Shown here: positions 50,434-60,176 of the stretch, piece after piece
Position numbering within the stretch: position 1 is the first letter of the stretch
How the letters are laid out: each line of letters begins with the position of its first letter
Assembly (NCBI GenBank): GCA_003247575.1
Contig: QJZC01000058.1
Coordinates: 37,021-101,020, forward strand
Source: Pseudomonadota bacterium
GTDB taxonomy: Bacteria; Myxococcota_A; UBA9160; SZUA-336
Direction of reading: 5' to 3'
Length of the DNA: 64,000 bases
Translations under genes and position numbers: made by a program
Notes under the pieces: generated by a model
What the model was told of the DNA's origin: nothing
What the model saw: only the letters and a program-made list of their open reading frames with translations
The model's database searches: none

Positions 50434-50790
50434 CTACTGACGAGCGAGCCCGATCAACGATCCCCAGCCGGCAATCAGCAGGATTCCCCCGATGGGCGTC
50501 ACCGGACCTACCCAACGCATGGAACCGAATGCGAGCACGTAGAGTGAGCCCGAGAAGAGCAGGATCCCGAGTGCGAACAGAGATGCGGGGAGCGTCACGG
50601 AGCGGCTAGAGCTGGCCTGGAACAAGCCGAGCGCGAGCAGCACCACGCTGTGAAGCAGGTGGTACTGAGCACCCGTGTCCCAGATCGCCAGCTGGCTCGG
50701 ATCCAGGCGCCCCTTTAGGCCGTGAGCTCCGAAAGCACCGGCCGAGACCGCCAGTCCGCCATAGATTGCTGCTACCAGGATCCAGTTCAT
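50434..50790 (-). CDS. DUF423 family membrane protein
   Basis: 118 residues, four predicted TM helices. The N-terminus MNWILVAAIYGGLAVSAGAF and GAHGLKGRLDP are the DUF423 signature; further helices read LLHSVVLLALGLFQA, PASLFALGILLFSGSLYVLA and GPVTPIGGILLIAGWGSLI. Function of the family is unknown. ATG 50790 has GGAG nine bases upstream, better spaced than ATG 50796. Monocistronic, between the sigma factor and the YjfB-like gene. Confidence 0.92.
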   Translation of the reverse strand: MNWILVAAIYGGLAVSAGAFGAHGLKGRLDPSQLAIWDTGAQYHLLHSVVLLALGLFQASSSRSVTLPASLFALGILLFSGSLYVLAFGSMRWVGPVTPIGGILLIAGWGSLIGLARQ

Positions 50791-51025
50791 GCGCATGCGC
50801 TCCTCGCTGTCGCCCTGACTGCAAATTTCCGTCGTGCAAATCCCGGTCGATACGTCCGGGGGCTGCGACCCGACGCTGCAACAGCCTCGGCGGAGACGGA
50901 CGCGGGCGAACCGTGCGCAGTCTACCAAGCCGAGTGCGGCTCGGGGCCGCACGGGCGCTCTGGCTCGATCCGGGCTTCTTCAGCCGACTGCTAGCGTCCA
51001 CTAAAGTCTCTGTCTACCTCGGACG

Positions 51026-51220
51026 ATGCCCCCCACAATGGCTATTTCCGAAGTACAAGCTTCCGCGTCGGCCCCGATTCCCGTGGTCAAGAAGGCGCAG
51101 GATCAGGCAAAGCTCGAGGGAGCACAGGCCGTATCGCTGATCCAGGCCGCGGGCGAGGTCGCCGAGTCCGCGCCCGCTGCCGATCCGAACGTCGGCACGC
51201 GCCTCTCCACGGTCGCGTAG
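51026..51220 (+). CDS. YjfB-like putative motility protein
   Basis: 64 residues. The pattern VVKKAQDQAKLEGAQAVSLI followed by a short Pro/Ala linker and VGTRLSTVA resembles the YjfB family of putative motility proteins, small helical proteins seen in many flagellated or pilus-bearing bacteria and of unknown function. Either ATG 51026 or 51038 may be the start; neither has a strong ribosome-binding site. With pilT and the PilZ protein it hints at motility. Confidence 0.65.
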   Translation: MPPTMAISEVQASASAPIPVVKKAQDQAKLEGAQAVSLIQAAGEVAESAPAADPNVGTRLSTVA

Positions 51221-51300
51221 AGAGCCCCGCGGGGGACGACGCGATCGCTCGCGGGCCCTATTCTCCATCCGCGTGATGCCACGAGAGCTCTGGGCGGCGG

Positions 51301-52986
51301 GTGACGGACGAAGAGCACGCGAGTAGTAGGTCCGGGGAGCAAAGCTCTCCTCGAACTCCGAATGCCGGCGCAGCATCCGACGTCGCCACCAGCGTCGCCG
51401 GGGGAGCCCTGCTCCTCGCCGCCAGCAACCTGTTGTCCCGGATTCTGGGCTACGGACGGGACATCGTGCTCGGTGGGCTCGAAGGGAGCTCGCCCGCGGC
51501 GGGCGCATACTTCGCCGCCTTCCAGATCCCCGACCTGCTGAACTACCTGCTCGCCGGGGGAGCGCTCTCGATCGCCTTCCTGCCGATCTACACACGCGCG
51601 CGGCTCGAGAGCGAAGCCAGCGCCAGGCACCTGCTCGGAATCGTGCTCGGCTCGCTGTCGATCGCTGCAGCACTCGCGACGGCCTTGCTCTGGTGGCAGG
51701 CGGACTGGGTCACCGCGCAGCTTTATCCGCGCTTCGATCCGGAGATCGCTCGTCTGACCACCGAGCTGACGCGTATCGTGCTCCCGGCGCAGATCCTGTT
51801 CGTGATCGGAGGAATCCTGAATGCCACGCTGCTGGCGCGCGGCCGCTTCTGGGCCGCAGCGCTGGCGCCGCTGCTCTACAACGCGAGCATCATCACGCTC
51901 GGGCTGCTCCTGCACGCTCGCCTGGGTGTGCGCAGCTTTGCGCTGGGCGTCCTCGTCGGTGCGATGGCCGGTCCGTTCGCTGCACCACTCGTCGCTTGCT
52001 TGCGCGCGCGCGTTCCGCTCGGCTTCCAGTTCGCTCCACTCGATCGGACGTTTCGCAGCTACCTCTTCATCGCGGCTCCGCTGATGCTGGGACAGTCGCT
52101 GCTCACCGTGGACGAGTGGTTCGATCGGCTCTTCGGCGCCCTGATCGGGCCCGACGTCGTCGCCTGGCTGAGCTATGCACGCAAGCTCATGCTGGTACCC
52201 GTCGCCGTGGTCGGTCAGGCGATTGCGGCGGCCGCACTGCCGACCCTGGCGCGCCTCTACGGTGCGGGCAAGCTCGCCGAGCTGAATCAGTCACTGCTCG
52301 ACAGTCTGCGCGCCGGCCTGGGTCTGGGCGTACTGCTCAGCATTCCGTTGGCGACATTCGCCAAGCCGATCATCGTGCTCGTCTACGAACGCGGGGAGTT
52401 CGGCAGCGGCGACAGCCAGCAGGTCGCGGCTTTGCTGCAACTACTGGCCCTGGCTGCGCCCAGCTGGATTCTCCAACAGATCCTGGTCCGGGGCTTCTAC
52501 GCACGTGGCGACACCTGGAGCCCCATGCTCCTCGGGACCTTGATGGTCGGCTTGGCTCTGCCCGTCTATTGGTGGCTCGCGCAGGCCCTCGGGGCCTCGG
52601 GTCTGGCGCTTGCGGGAGCGCTCGCCATGGGTGCCAACGTGCTCGCCACCCTCGCCCTCGCACGGCGCATGCATCGCGCACCGCCTCTCCGCGCGCTCCT
52701 GGATTCGCTCCTGCGCAGCCTGGCGATCGCACTCGGCGGCAGCGGGGTGGCGATCGCCATCTGCAGTGCAAGCTTCGGTAGCGGAAGCTGGATGCTGGCC
52801 GACCAGTCCCTCGACACCCGCGCGAGCTGGCAGCTGTTCTTACTAGGAGGGCTCTGCTACGCGTTCACCGCGCTTCCGTTGGCAGCCCGCTGGGGGGACG
52901 CGCCCACGCGCGCGACTTTGGCGCGCGTGGGATCGGCGCTCAGGCGCCGTACACGACGTCAACGCGCGCCCGCACCCCATCGTTGA
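51301..52986 (+). CDS. murJ: Lipid II flippase MurJ
   Basis: 561 residues, 14 predicted TM helices, MOP/MVF superfamily. It moves lipid II to the outer face of the inner membrane for peptidoglycan synthesis. Recognisable stretches: SRILGYGRDIVLGGL in helix 1, FQIPDLLNYLLAGGALSIAF, PLLYNASII and the VYERGEF turn. The N-terminal 30 residues are a polar Ser/Glu tail and the C-terminal 20 are Arg-rich. GTG 51301 lacks a strong ribosome-binding site. Its stop region touches the start of the next gene. Confidence 0.93.
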   Translation: MTDEEHASSRSGEQSSPRTPNAGAASDVATSVAGGALLLAASNLLSRILGYGRDIVLGGLEGSSPAAGAYFAAFQIPDLLNYLLAGGALSIAFLPIYTRARLESEASARHLLGIVLGSLSIAAALATALLWWQADWVTAQLYPRFDPEIARLTTELTRIVLPAQILFVIGGILNATLLARGRFWAAALAPLLYNASIITLGLLLHARLGVRSFALGVLVGAMAGPFAAPLVACLRARVPLGFQFAPLDRTFRSYLFIAAPLMLGQSLLTVDEWFDRLFGALIGPDVVAWLSYARKLMLVPVAVVGQAIAAAALPTLARLYGAGKLAELNQSLLDSLRAGLGLGVLLSIPLATFAKPIIVLVYERGEFGSGDSQQVAALLQLLALAAPSWILQQILVRGFYARGDTWSPMLLGTLMVGLALPVYWWLAQALGASGLALAGALAMGANVLATLALARRMHRAPPLRALLDSLLRSLAIALGGSGVAIAICSASFGSGSWMLADQSLDTRASWQLFLLGGLCYAFTALPLAARWGDAPTRATLARVGSALRRRTRRQRAPAPHR

Positions 52987-53012
52987 ACGCTCGTTTGCGA
53001 TACAATCGCGGC

Positions 53013-53582
53013 ATGAAGACGGATCATGCTCCAATCGCTGAACCCGCGCAGCCTTGGTCGGATTCCCTGAGACGCACGGGGCGGCTGTTCCCATGGATGC
53101 TGAGCCCACTGGCGGTGCTCGCTTCCGGAGCCATCCTGGCGTGCCTTCCGGGTCAGGCTCAGGCGATCTCGGACAAGGAGTGTCAGCGCCCTCTGCCGCC
53201 CGAAGTGCCGCAGGCGGCGACCGCGAGCGAGGTCGAGATGATCTCGACACGCGTGCGAATCAACATGTACGTCGAGGCTGCCAATGCCTTCATGGCCTGC
53301 CTCGACGAGGCAGAGCAGAGCATGGGCGAGACCGGACGCGAGGTCAAAGAGCGCCGCATCCGCAAGAAACGCGAAGAGATCCAGAAAGAAATCGTCGAGA
53401 TCGCGGAGAGCTACAACGAACAGGTGGCGGTCTTTCGAGAGCGATTCGCCGAGCCGCAGGCCGAGGGCGACTCCGGAGGGCCCGCCTCCGGCGCGCCAGC
53501 GAAGTCTCCAACGGAGCGGTCCGAGCCCGCCTCCGATTCACGCTCCCAAGCGCAGCCGGAATCCGCCTCGTCCCCCGAGTAG
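53013..53582 (+). CDS. Exported helical protein of unknown function
   Basis: 189 residues from ATG 53013; an upstream TTG at 52983 is possible. A long n-region is followed by a signal-like segment (MLSPLAVLASGAILACLPGQ) with probable cleavage at AQA. The mature part has two Cys and a long charged helix (ETGREVKERRIRKKREEIQK), then a Ser/Pro/Ala-rich end. It is likely periplasmic. No family recognised. Confidence 0.6.
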   Translation: MKTDHAPIAEPAQPWSDSLRRTGRLFPWMLSPLAVLASGAILACLPGQAQAISDKECQRPLPPEVPQAATASEVEMISTRVRINMYVEAANAFMACLDEAEQSMGETGREVKERRIRKKREEIQKEIVEIAESYNEQVAVFRERFAEPQAEGDSGGPASGAPAKSPTERSEPASDSRSQAQPESASSPE

Positions 53583-53696
53583 GGCCCGCTCGACAAGCTC
53601 TGGCGGCGCAGGGCGCGCATCCCGCAATCCCGCGCTTGAGGTAAAGTGGGGCCTGGACGCGGCCCGAGATGCGGGCCCTACCCCTCGGAGGTCTTC

Positions 53697-54677
53697 ATGC
53701 GCTTCGGTTGCCTCGCTGTTTCACTCGTCGTTGCCACACTGCTGGTCGATGCGGGCCACGCTGCCGGAATCGCCTCACCGAGCCTGCATCAGGCGATCGA
53801 GAACGCCGATTACGCGGCGATCGAGAGCTTGCTCAGCGAGGGAGCAGAACTCGAGGAGCGCGATGCCTACGGGCGTACACCGCTCTATGTCGCGGCTCGG
53901 CAGGGAGACGTCGAGCTGACGCGGCGTCTGCTCGAACGCGGCGCCGACCCCAACACGACCAACGTCGCGGGGCTCTCTCCGCTGCATGCGGCAGTCGCAC
54001 AAGGCCACACCGAGGTGGCCGAGCTCCTGCTGGCGAACTGCGCCAGTGTGAACGCCCGCGACCGTCAGCGCAGGAGTCCGCTCCACTTCGCCGCCGCGCG
54101 TGGCTACCTCGAGCTGACCCAGCGCTTGGTCGAGAGCAACGCCGCGCTCGAAGCGCGGCTGTCCAGCGGCCTGACGCCGTACCAGCTGGCAATCTCGTTC
54201 GACCAGGCTGCGACCCGCGACTTCTTGCGCACGCAGCTGCCCCCTCTTCCACCCGCAGAAGAAGACGAGGCCAGCAAAGCCAACCAGGGCCTCGAGCTGG
54301 CCGCCGCGGGTACTGCCATGGAGCCCGAGGCCAGCGAACTGGCCCCGGTCGACGCCGCGAATCTGCCCATCACGGCCGCGAGCCTGCGCCCGGAGCGCCC
54401 GCGCGGCTCAGAAGCGACCCTGAGATTCGTACAGGAGAAACTGATCGAGCTGGGCTACGATCCCGGCCCGGTCAGTGGGACACGTAGTGCACAGACCCTC
54501 GATGCCGTCCGCTCGTTTCGAGATGCGATCGGTGTCGTACGGAGCTCGGAGCGCAATCAGATCACCAGCTGTCTCGTGGATCGGCTGACTGCCGCGTCGA
54601 TTCGGCTCGGGCTCGAGCTCGACGCGGCCAAACCGCAGGCGAGTTCGGCGGCTCCGACGCCCTCGGCCGGCTTCTAA
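53697..54677 (+). CDS. Exported ankyrin-repeat protein with peptidoglycan-binding-like domain
   Basis: 326 residues from ATG 53697 with GGAGGT upstream. A signal peptide (MRFGCLAVSLVVATLLVDAG) is followed by about four ankyrin repeats (DAYGRTPLYVAARQGDVEL, VAGLSPLHAAVAQGHTEV, QRRSPLHFAAARGYLEL, SSGLTPYQLAISFDQAA). After an acidic linker, residues about 240-285 resemble a PG_binding_1 domain (LRFVQEKLIELGYDPGPVSG, then TLDAVRSFRDAIGV). The combination suggests a periplasmic protein held at the cell wall and displaying a protein-binding array. Partner unknown. Confidence 0.82.
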   Translation: MRFGCLAVSLVVATLLVDAGHAAGIASPSLHQAIENADYAAIESLLSEGAELEERDAYGRTPLYVAARQGDVELTRRLLERGADPNTTNVAGLSPLHAAVAQGHTEVAELLLANCASVNARDRQRRSPLHFAAARGYLELTQRLVESNAALEARLSSGLTPYQLAISFDQAATRDFLRTQLPPLPPAEEDEASKANQGLELAAAGTAMEPEASELAPVDAANLPITAASLRPERPRGSEATLRFVQEKLIELGYDPGPVSGTRSAQTLDAVRSFRDAIGVVRSSERNQITSCLVDRLTAASIRLGLELDAAKPQASSAAPTPSAGF

Positions 54678-54747
54678 AAAAAGCATCGGCAACATCGCTG
54701 GATGAGGGCGGCTGGATCGGCGCGCTCGATCCAGGGCAGGAATCCAG

Positions 54748-56463
54748 ATGACAGCGACCGCATACCAGCTCAGGAACCCGCTCCGAGGCGGCTCTCCACC
54801 AGACAGTTCGAGACCCTCTCCGCCAGAACCCGCGAGCACGCTCCCTCTGCACGGCTCCAGTCCCACCGAGACGGCCGGCGCACTGGCCTACAGCCGCGCG
54901 ATCGAGCTGGGACGCGAGCTGATCGAGCGACCGCAAAAGGGCGGCGGCCAGGATCGCGTCCGCGTGCAGCACGCCAAGGGCCGCATGACCGTCTGGGAGC
55001 GCATCCGTGTCCTGACGCAGCAAGAGCCCAACATCTTGTGGCAGAACTGGGGTCCCGGACTCGATGGCGCGTCGATCGTCACCGGCATCCTCAACATCCG
55101 CGGCCGCGACGTCGCCGTCTACGGTCACGACTTCACCCTACGCGCCGGCTCGATGGATGCCACCAACGGCGACAAGCTGGCGCGCCTGATCTACATGGCC
55201 GGCGAAAAGGGCATGCCCCTCATCGGCATGAACGACTCCGCGGGCGCCTTCGTACCCGCGGGTGTCGGCGGCCTGGACGGGTACAGCGAGGCCTTCACGG
55301 CGTTGCGCCGCATCAGCGGGAAGGTGCCGAGCATCAGCCTGATGTTCGGTTACAACGCTGGTGGAGGTGCCTACCTACCGCGGCAGGGCTCGTTCATGAT
55401 CCAGGCTGCGGAAACCTTCATCGGACTGACCGGAACGGGAGTCGTAAAGGACGTGCTCGGCGAGGACGTCCCTGCGGAGGCGCTCGGCGGACCGAGCGTA
55501 CACGGGCAGAACGGCGTCTGCGACCTCGTCACGCCGGACGAGCTCGGCTCCCTGCGGATGGCGATCCGCCTGCTCTCCTACCTGCCGGACAACAACCACT
55601 CCGGCGCCCCCTTCGTTCCGACTTCGGATCCGATCGATCGCTTCACGCACGAAGAGCACACGCTCTTCCATCGCACGTTCGACAGCCCTGCCGGAATGAA
55701 CGCCCCATTCGACATCACGCTCTATCTGCAGCTGATCGTCGATCACGGTGAGTTCTTCGAGCTGCAGCCCCAACGTGCGCGAAACCTGATCACGGCCTTT
55801 GCCCGCATGGGGGGCCACGTGGTCGGCTTCGTCGCGAACAACTCTGCGGTCGGCTCGGGACAGATCGACATCGGTGCGGCCCGCAAGGGCACCCGTTTCA
55901 TTCGGTTCTGCAACGTCTACAACATCCCGCTCATCTTTCTCGAAGACACGACCGGGTTCATGCCCGGCACCGAGCAGGAGAGCGGCGGCATCATCCTCGA
56001 GGGACGCCGCTTCCTCGACTCGATCATCGATGTGCGCGTCCCGAGCATGACCTTGATCATTCGCAATGCGTTCGGCGGCGCGTACGCGAGCTACAACTCT
56101 CACTTCACGGGCGCAGACATGGTGTTCAGCCTGCCGATGGCTCGCATCGCGGTAATGGGAAACACCGGCAAGGACTTCGTCTACAAGGACGAGATCCGCG
56201 AACTGACCCGCGAATATCAGCGCGCGATCGCGAACGATGTTCCGCAGACCGAGGCGGCCGCCAAGCGGGATGCGGGCCTAGCGAGTCTCTCCGAGCGCTA
56301 CGAGCAGGAGTTGATGAATCCCAAGGAAGCACTGTCGCTGGGCTCGGTCTCACGGCTGGTCATGCCTGGAACCAGCCGCCGGGTCCTGGCTGAGAATCTG
56401 TCCTTCCTCATGCGCAAATATCAGCCCGCACCCATGGGCGGCATCCAACGTGAGTTCGAGTAA
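54748..56463 (+). CDS. Acyl-CoA carboxylase, carboxyltransferase subunit
   Basis: 571 residues, crotonase-fold carboxyltransferase with both halves: N-half GMNDSAGAFVPAGVGGLDGY and GYNAGGGAYLPRQGSF, C-half LEDTTGFMPGTEQESGGII and RNAFGGAYASYNSHF. It moves CO2 from biotin to an acyl-CoA such as propionyl- or methylcrotonyl-CoA, or takes part in a related reaction; substrate cannot be fixed. The first 45 residues are a Pro/Ser-rich extension. AGGA is six bases before the ATG. Its TAA overlaps the ATG of the biotin carboxylase gene, so the pair is made together. Confidence 0.9.
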   Translation: MTATAYQLRNPLRGGSPPDSSRPSPPEPASTLPLHGSSPTETAGALAYSRAIELGRELIERPQKGGGQDRVRVQHAKGRMTVWERIRVLTQQEPNILWQNWGPGLDGASIVTGILNIRGRDVAVYGHDFTLRAGSMDATNGDKLARLIYMAGEKGMPLIGMNDSAGAFVPAGVGGLDGYSEAFTALRRISGKVPSISLMFGYNAGGGAYLPRQGSFMIQAAETFIGLTGTGVVKDVLGEDVPAEALGGPSVHGQNGVCDLVTPDELGSLRMAIRLLSYLPDNNHSGAPFVPTSDPIDRFTHEEHTLFHRTFDSPAGMNAPFDITLYLQLIVDHGEFFELQPQRARNLITAFARMGGHVVGFVANNSAVGSGQIDIGAARKGTRFIRFCNVYNIPLIFLEDTTGFMPGTEQESGGIILEGRRFLDSIIDVRVPSMTLIIRNAFGGAYASYNSHFTGADMVFSLPMARIAVMGNTGKDFVYKDEIRELTREYQRAIANDVPQTEAAAKRDAGLASLSERYEQELMNPKEALSLGSVSRLVMPGTSRRVLAENLSFLMRKYQPAPMGGIQREFE

Positions 56464-59207
56464 TGCGAAACCAACGATTTGAAGAACAGCGCTTTCGGGA
56501 TGCGAACTCGGACTGGGTGAGGTCGTTTGCCTGCGACGAGGTCAAGTGCCTGGTCGTGTGCCGCGGTCCCGTCCGCAAGGAAGCCTTCGAGGTCTTCGAA
56601 GCGATGGGGATCGCCGACTACGGCATGCTCCTCTCCGAGAAGGACTCGATCGTCTACCCGCGCTGCCTCGCACCCGAGCTGCGCAGCCTCTCCAACCCCG
56701 GAAACGTCCATCGGTTGCCCGACTACATGGGCGTCGGGGCCGCCGAGAAGCACGAGCGCATCGAGGAAATCCTCGAGATCGCGCGCGTCCACGGCTACAC
56801 CCACATCTTCGCCGGCTACGGATTCATGGCCGAGGACGCGGAGTTCATCGAGGCGATCGAGAGAGCCGGGATCGGCTTCGTGGGACCGAGCGGCAAGGTC
56901 GTGCGCCAAGCAGGCGCCAAGGACGAGGCCAAGAAGCTCGCCCGCAAGCTCGGCAATGCGGTGATCCCAGGCGTCGACAACATTTCGGCGCAAGCACTCC
57001 TCGAGCGAGCCCCCGACCGTACCGCGCTGGAGGCGCTCGCTACGGAGCATGGCCTCGCCTTCACGTTCGATGCCACGTGCGATCTCGCACAGAACGCCGA
57101 AGCCGTACTGCAGGCAGGCTACACGGCCAAGGTCGAGCTGGTATCCATCCCAGATCTCCAGACGATCACGCAGCGCGTATGCGCGGATCTGTGGGCGGAG
57201 TACCCGAAGCACCGAATCCGTTTCAAGCACATCGGCGGCGGCGGCGGCAAGGGCCAGCGCGTGGTCGCGGAGCCCGCCCAGGTCTCATCCGCGATCATGG
57301 ACATTCTTGCCGAATCGAAGGTGCTGGCCCCTGGATCGAATCGCAACTTCTTGATCGAGCTCAACATCGAGACGACTCGCCACAACGAGATCCAGCTGCT
57401 CGGCAACGGCACCTGGTCGATCTCGTTGGGCGGACGCGACTGCTCGGTACAGATGCACGAGCAGAAGCTGCTCGAGGTCTCGCTCACCCGTGAGCTGCTC
57501 GAAGCAGAGCTTGCGCGGGTTGGCTCTCCTCGCAAGCAGACGTTGACGGGTGACCTGGAAACACTCGAGCGGATGGAGCTCGAGGCGGAGCGCTTCGGTG
57601 AAGCCACCGGACTCGACAGCGCTTCCACCTTCGAGTGCGTCGTCGACGGCTTCAAGCACTTCTTCATGGAAATGAACACGCGCATCCAGGTGGAGCACGG
57701 CGTAACCGAGCTCGTGTACCGCCTGCGCTTCTCCAATCCAGAAAACCCGCAGGATCACTTCTACGTAGATCATCTGATCGAAGCGATGGTCCTGCTCGCC
57801 GTGCATGGAGAGCGTCTGCCGCGTCCGGAGCGCATTCCACGCCACGTCTCGGGCATCGAGGTGCGGATCAATGCGACGAACGCCGCTCTGCAGCCACACG
57901 CGGGCGGCATCATCCGCGCGTGGTCAGCTCCCTTGCCCAGCGAGATTCGCTTCGATCAGGGCATCGGGACCCCGAACCCCGACACGGGGTCCTTCATCTA
58001 TTACAACTTGGCAGGAGCCTACGACTCGAACGTGGCACTGATCCTGTCGCACGGTCAGGACCGAGCAGACAATCTGCAGCGGATCGCCGAGATCCTGAGA
58101 AGGACGGAGCTGCGAGGTGACGATCTGCAGACGAATCTCAGCCTGCACTACGGGATGATCCAGTGGATGCTCGGGCACTCTGCGATGGTCAAGCCGACCA
58201 CCCGCTTCATGCAGGGCTATCTGGCCGCAGTCGGCTCCCTCGCAAACGTCACCGCCGACCTCGACATCGACATCGCCGCCAGACGGTTCGAAAGCTCGCT
58301 GGCGACCCCAGCCGCGCGCCAGGTCTTCGATCAGAAGCGAACACTCCTCCTGCGGCCGCTGCGCAAGCTGCTTTCCGATCCACACCGGCTGGGAGGCTTC
58401 ATCGGTCGCTTTGGCGGCGAGCTCTGGCAAGTCCACGGCGGAAGCATCGAGTTCAACGACAACCCCGTTCGGTTCCTGGCCGAGCTTTACCACTACTTGC
58501 ACATGGAGGCGTCCGACGGTCGTCCTCCCTCCGAGATCATCTGGGATCACGACGACGCGATCCTGAAGGCTGCGATGGACTTCTACGCGGACGTGCGCGA
58601 GCGCGTGGGCGACGTCGACTGGAAGGCGACGCAGCAGCTGTTCGAGGGATCCTCCGACGCGCGCATCTGCGGTGCGGATCCAGAGCTCTGGAATGCCTGT
58701 GTGGCCGCGCATCGAGGCTTTCAAGCGGGCCTCGAGCTGCTGTTGCTGATCCCGCGGATCGGAGTTGCCGCAGGCTTCAGCGACATTCGCGTCAACGAGG
58801 CGTACGAGGTGGTCTTCCCCGAGAAGTTCACCCAGCCCGATGCGCTGCGCGACGGGATTCGAGCCCTCGCCCCGCCACCTCGCGCGAGCTCGAACGAGAT
58901 CGTCACTCCGATGGGCGGCGTGTTCTACGCTCGCGAAGCCCCACATCTCCCACCGTTGATCCAGGAGGGGGAACACTTCGAGGTCGGACAGCCGCTCTTC
59001 ATCATCGAGGTGATGAAGATGTTCAACAAGGTAACCGCGCCCTTTTCGGGCAGGTTGGTCGAGAATCTCATGGCAGAGCGAGACGGCACCGTGGTCAAGA
59101 AAGGACAGGCCCTGTTCCGGATCGAGCCCGACGAGCGCATCGAGGAAGAAACTCCGGAGCAGATCGAGCTCCGCCGCACCACACTCACCGAGTCGCTGCT
59201 CAGCTAG
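56463..59207 (+). CDS. Biotin carboxylase fused to biotin carboxyl carrier domain, long form
   Basis: 914 residues. The ATP-grasp biotin carboxylase covers about 1-545: AGYGFMAEDAEF, GPSGKVVRQAGAKDEAKKLA, Gly loop HIGGGGGKGQRVV and FMEMNTRIQVEHGVTELV. The carrier domain is C-terminal with biotin Lys852 in IIEVMKMFNKV. Two oddities: about 85 residues (170-255) separate VIPGVDN from the Gly loop, some 60 more than in AccC, and a region of about 260 residues between carboxylase and carrier has no domain I recognise. EHGVTE replaces the common EHPVTE. Coupled to the carboxyltransferase gene by TAATG. Confidence 0.9.
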   Translation: MRNQRFEEQRFRDANSDWVRSFACDEVKCLVVCRGPVRKEAFEVFEAMGIADYGMLLSEKDSIVYPRCLAPELRSLSNPGNVHRLPDYMGVGAAEKHERIEEILEIARVHGYTHIFAGYGFMAEDAEFIEAIERAGIGFVGPSGKVVRQAGAKDEAKKLARKLGNAVIPGVDNISAQALLERAPDRTALEALATEHGLAFTFDATCDLAQNAEAVLQAGYTAKVELVSIPDLQTITQRVCADLWAEYPKHRIRFKHIGGGGGKGQRVVAEPAQVSSAIMDILAESKVLAPGSNRNFLIELNIETTRHNEIQLLGNGTWSISLGGRDCSVQMHEQKLLEVSLTRELLEAELARVGSPRKQTLTGDLETLERMELEAERFGEATGLDSASTFECVVDGFKHFFMEMNTRIQVEHGVTELVYRLRFSNPENPQDHFYVDHLIEAMVLLAVHGERLPRPERIPRHVSGIEVRINATNAALQPHAGGIIRAWSAPLPSEIRFDQGIGTPNPDTGSFIYYNLAGAYDSNVALILSHGQDRADNLQRIAEILRRTELRGDDLQTNLSLHYGMIQWMLGHSAMVKPTTRFMQGYLAAVGSLANVTADLDIDIAARRFESSLATPAARQVFDQKRTLLLRPLRKLLSDPHRLGGFIGRFGGELWQVHGGSIEFNDNPVRFLAELYHYLHMEASDGRPPSEIIWDHDDAILKAAMDFYADVRERVGDVDWKATQQLFEGSSDARICGADPELWNACVAAHRGFQAGLELLLLIPRIGVAAGFSDIRVNEAYEVVFPEKFTQPDALRDGIRALAPPPRASSNEIVTPMGGVFYAREAPHLPPLIQEGEHFEVGQPLFIIEVMKMFNKVTAPFSGRLVENLMAERDGTVVKKGQALFRIEPDERIEEETPEQIELRRTTLTESLLS

Positions 59208-59323
59208 GTCACCCCGCTGGGTCGACTCGGCTCGAGGCACTCGGCTAGAGTCGCTCGGTTGGAGACGGACCCGGCTACTGGGGCGAGCCGGCTCCGCCGG
59301 CCACAGTGCTGGAGGGCGCTCGA

Positions 59324-60100
59324 GTGTCGCAACCCAATCGCAGAGCATTGATCACGGGGGCCTCGGCTGGAATCGGCCGCGCGTTCGGGATGGAGCTCGC
59401 GCGGCGCGGATACGACCTGGTGCTCGTCGCCCGGCGCAGGCAGCGACTCGCGCAGCTGGCCGAAGAGGCGAAGGACGAGTTCGGGGTCACTACACAGGTC
59501 ATCGTGGCTGATCTCGCCGAGCCCGGAGCGCCGATGCGCATCCGCGCCGAGGCCGACGCCCCGATCGACCTGCTCGTGAACAACGCCGGATTCGGCACCA
59601 GCAAGGAATTCCTCGACACGTCGTGGACCGCGCACGAAACCTTCCTGCGCGTGATGGTCCATGCGCCGACCGAGCTCACTCACCTGCTTCTCCCCGGCAT
59701 GCTCGAACGCGGCTCCGGGCACGTGCTGCAGATCGCATCGCTCGCTGCCCTGCTCCCCGGGGCCCCCGGCAACACGCTCTACGCCGCAGCCAAGGCGTTC
59801 ATGCTGCGCTTCAGCGAGTCGCTCGCGGCCGAGCTCGCGGGGACTGGGGTCGGCATCTCCGTCATCTGTCCCGGACTGACACACACCGAGTTTCACGATG
59901 TCACGCAGACGCGCGATGACCTGTCCTGGGCTCCCGAGTCCCTGTGGCAGTCGGCAGAGGAGGTCGTCGCCGAGGCCCTGCGCGCCGTCGAACGCAACGA
60001 AGTCGTCCGAGTCACCGGGCGTAGCAACCGCGGTGTCGCCTGGCTCATGCGGCACCTGCCACCGACCCTCTCTCGGTCGCTGCTCAGTCAGCGACGCTGA
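59324..60100 (+). CDS. Short-chain dehydrogenase/reductase
   Basis: 258-residue SDR: TGASAGIG at about 12-19, NNAGFG, catalytic Ser in QIASLAALLP and YAAAKAF. Basic residues after the second strand (VARRRQRL) favour NADP. The pattern (GASAGIG, NNAGFG, LYAAAKAFM, CPGLTHTEFHD) is common in uncharacterised fatty-acyl and ketone reductases of this subgroup. GTG 59324 has GGAGGG seven bases upstream. It follows the carboxylase genes after 116 bases. Confidence 0.88.
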   Translation: MSQPNRRALITGASAGIGRAFGMELARRGYDLVLVARRRQRLAQLAEEAKDEFGVTTQVIVADLAEPGAPMRIRAEADAPIDLLVNNAGFGTSKEFLDTSWTAHETFLRVMVHAPTELTHLLLPGMLERGSGHVLQIASLAALLPGAPGNTLYAAAKAFMLRFSESLAAELAGTGVGISVICPGLTHTEFHDVTQTRDDLSWAPESLWQSAEEVVAEALRAVERNEVVRVTGRSNRGVAWLMRHLPPTLSRSLLSQRR

Positions 60101-60176
60101 CCCACCGGGCCACCCGAGAGGCCGGTAAGCGCGACGGCGCAGCCGCACGCAGCAATGTTAGGCTACGTAGCGTCAC

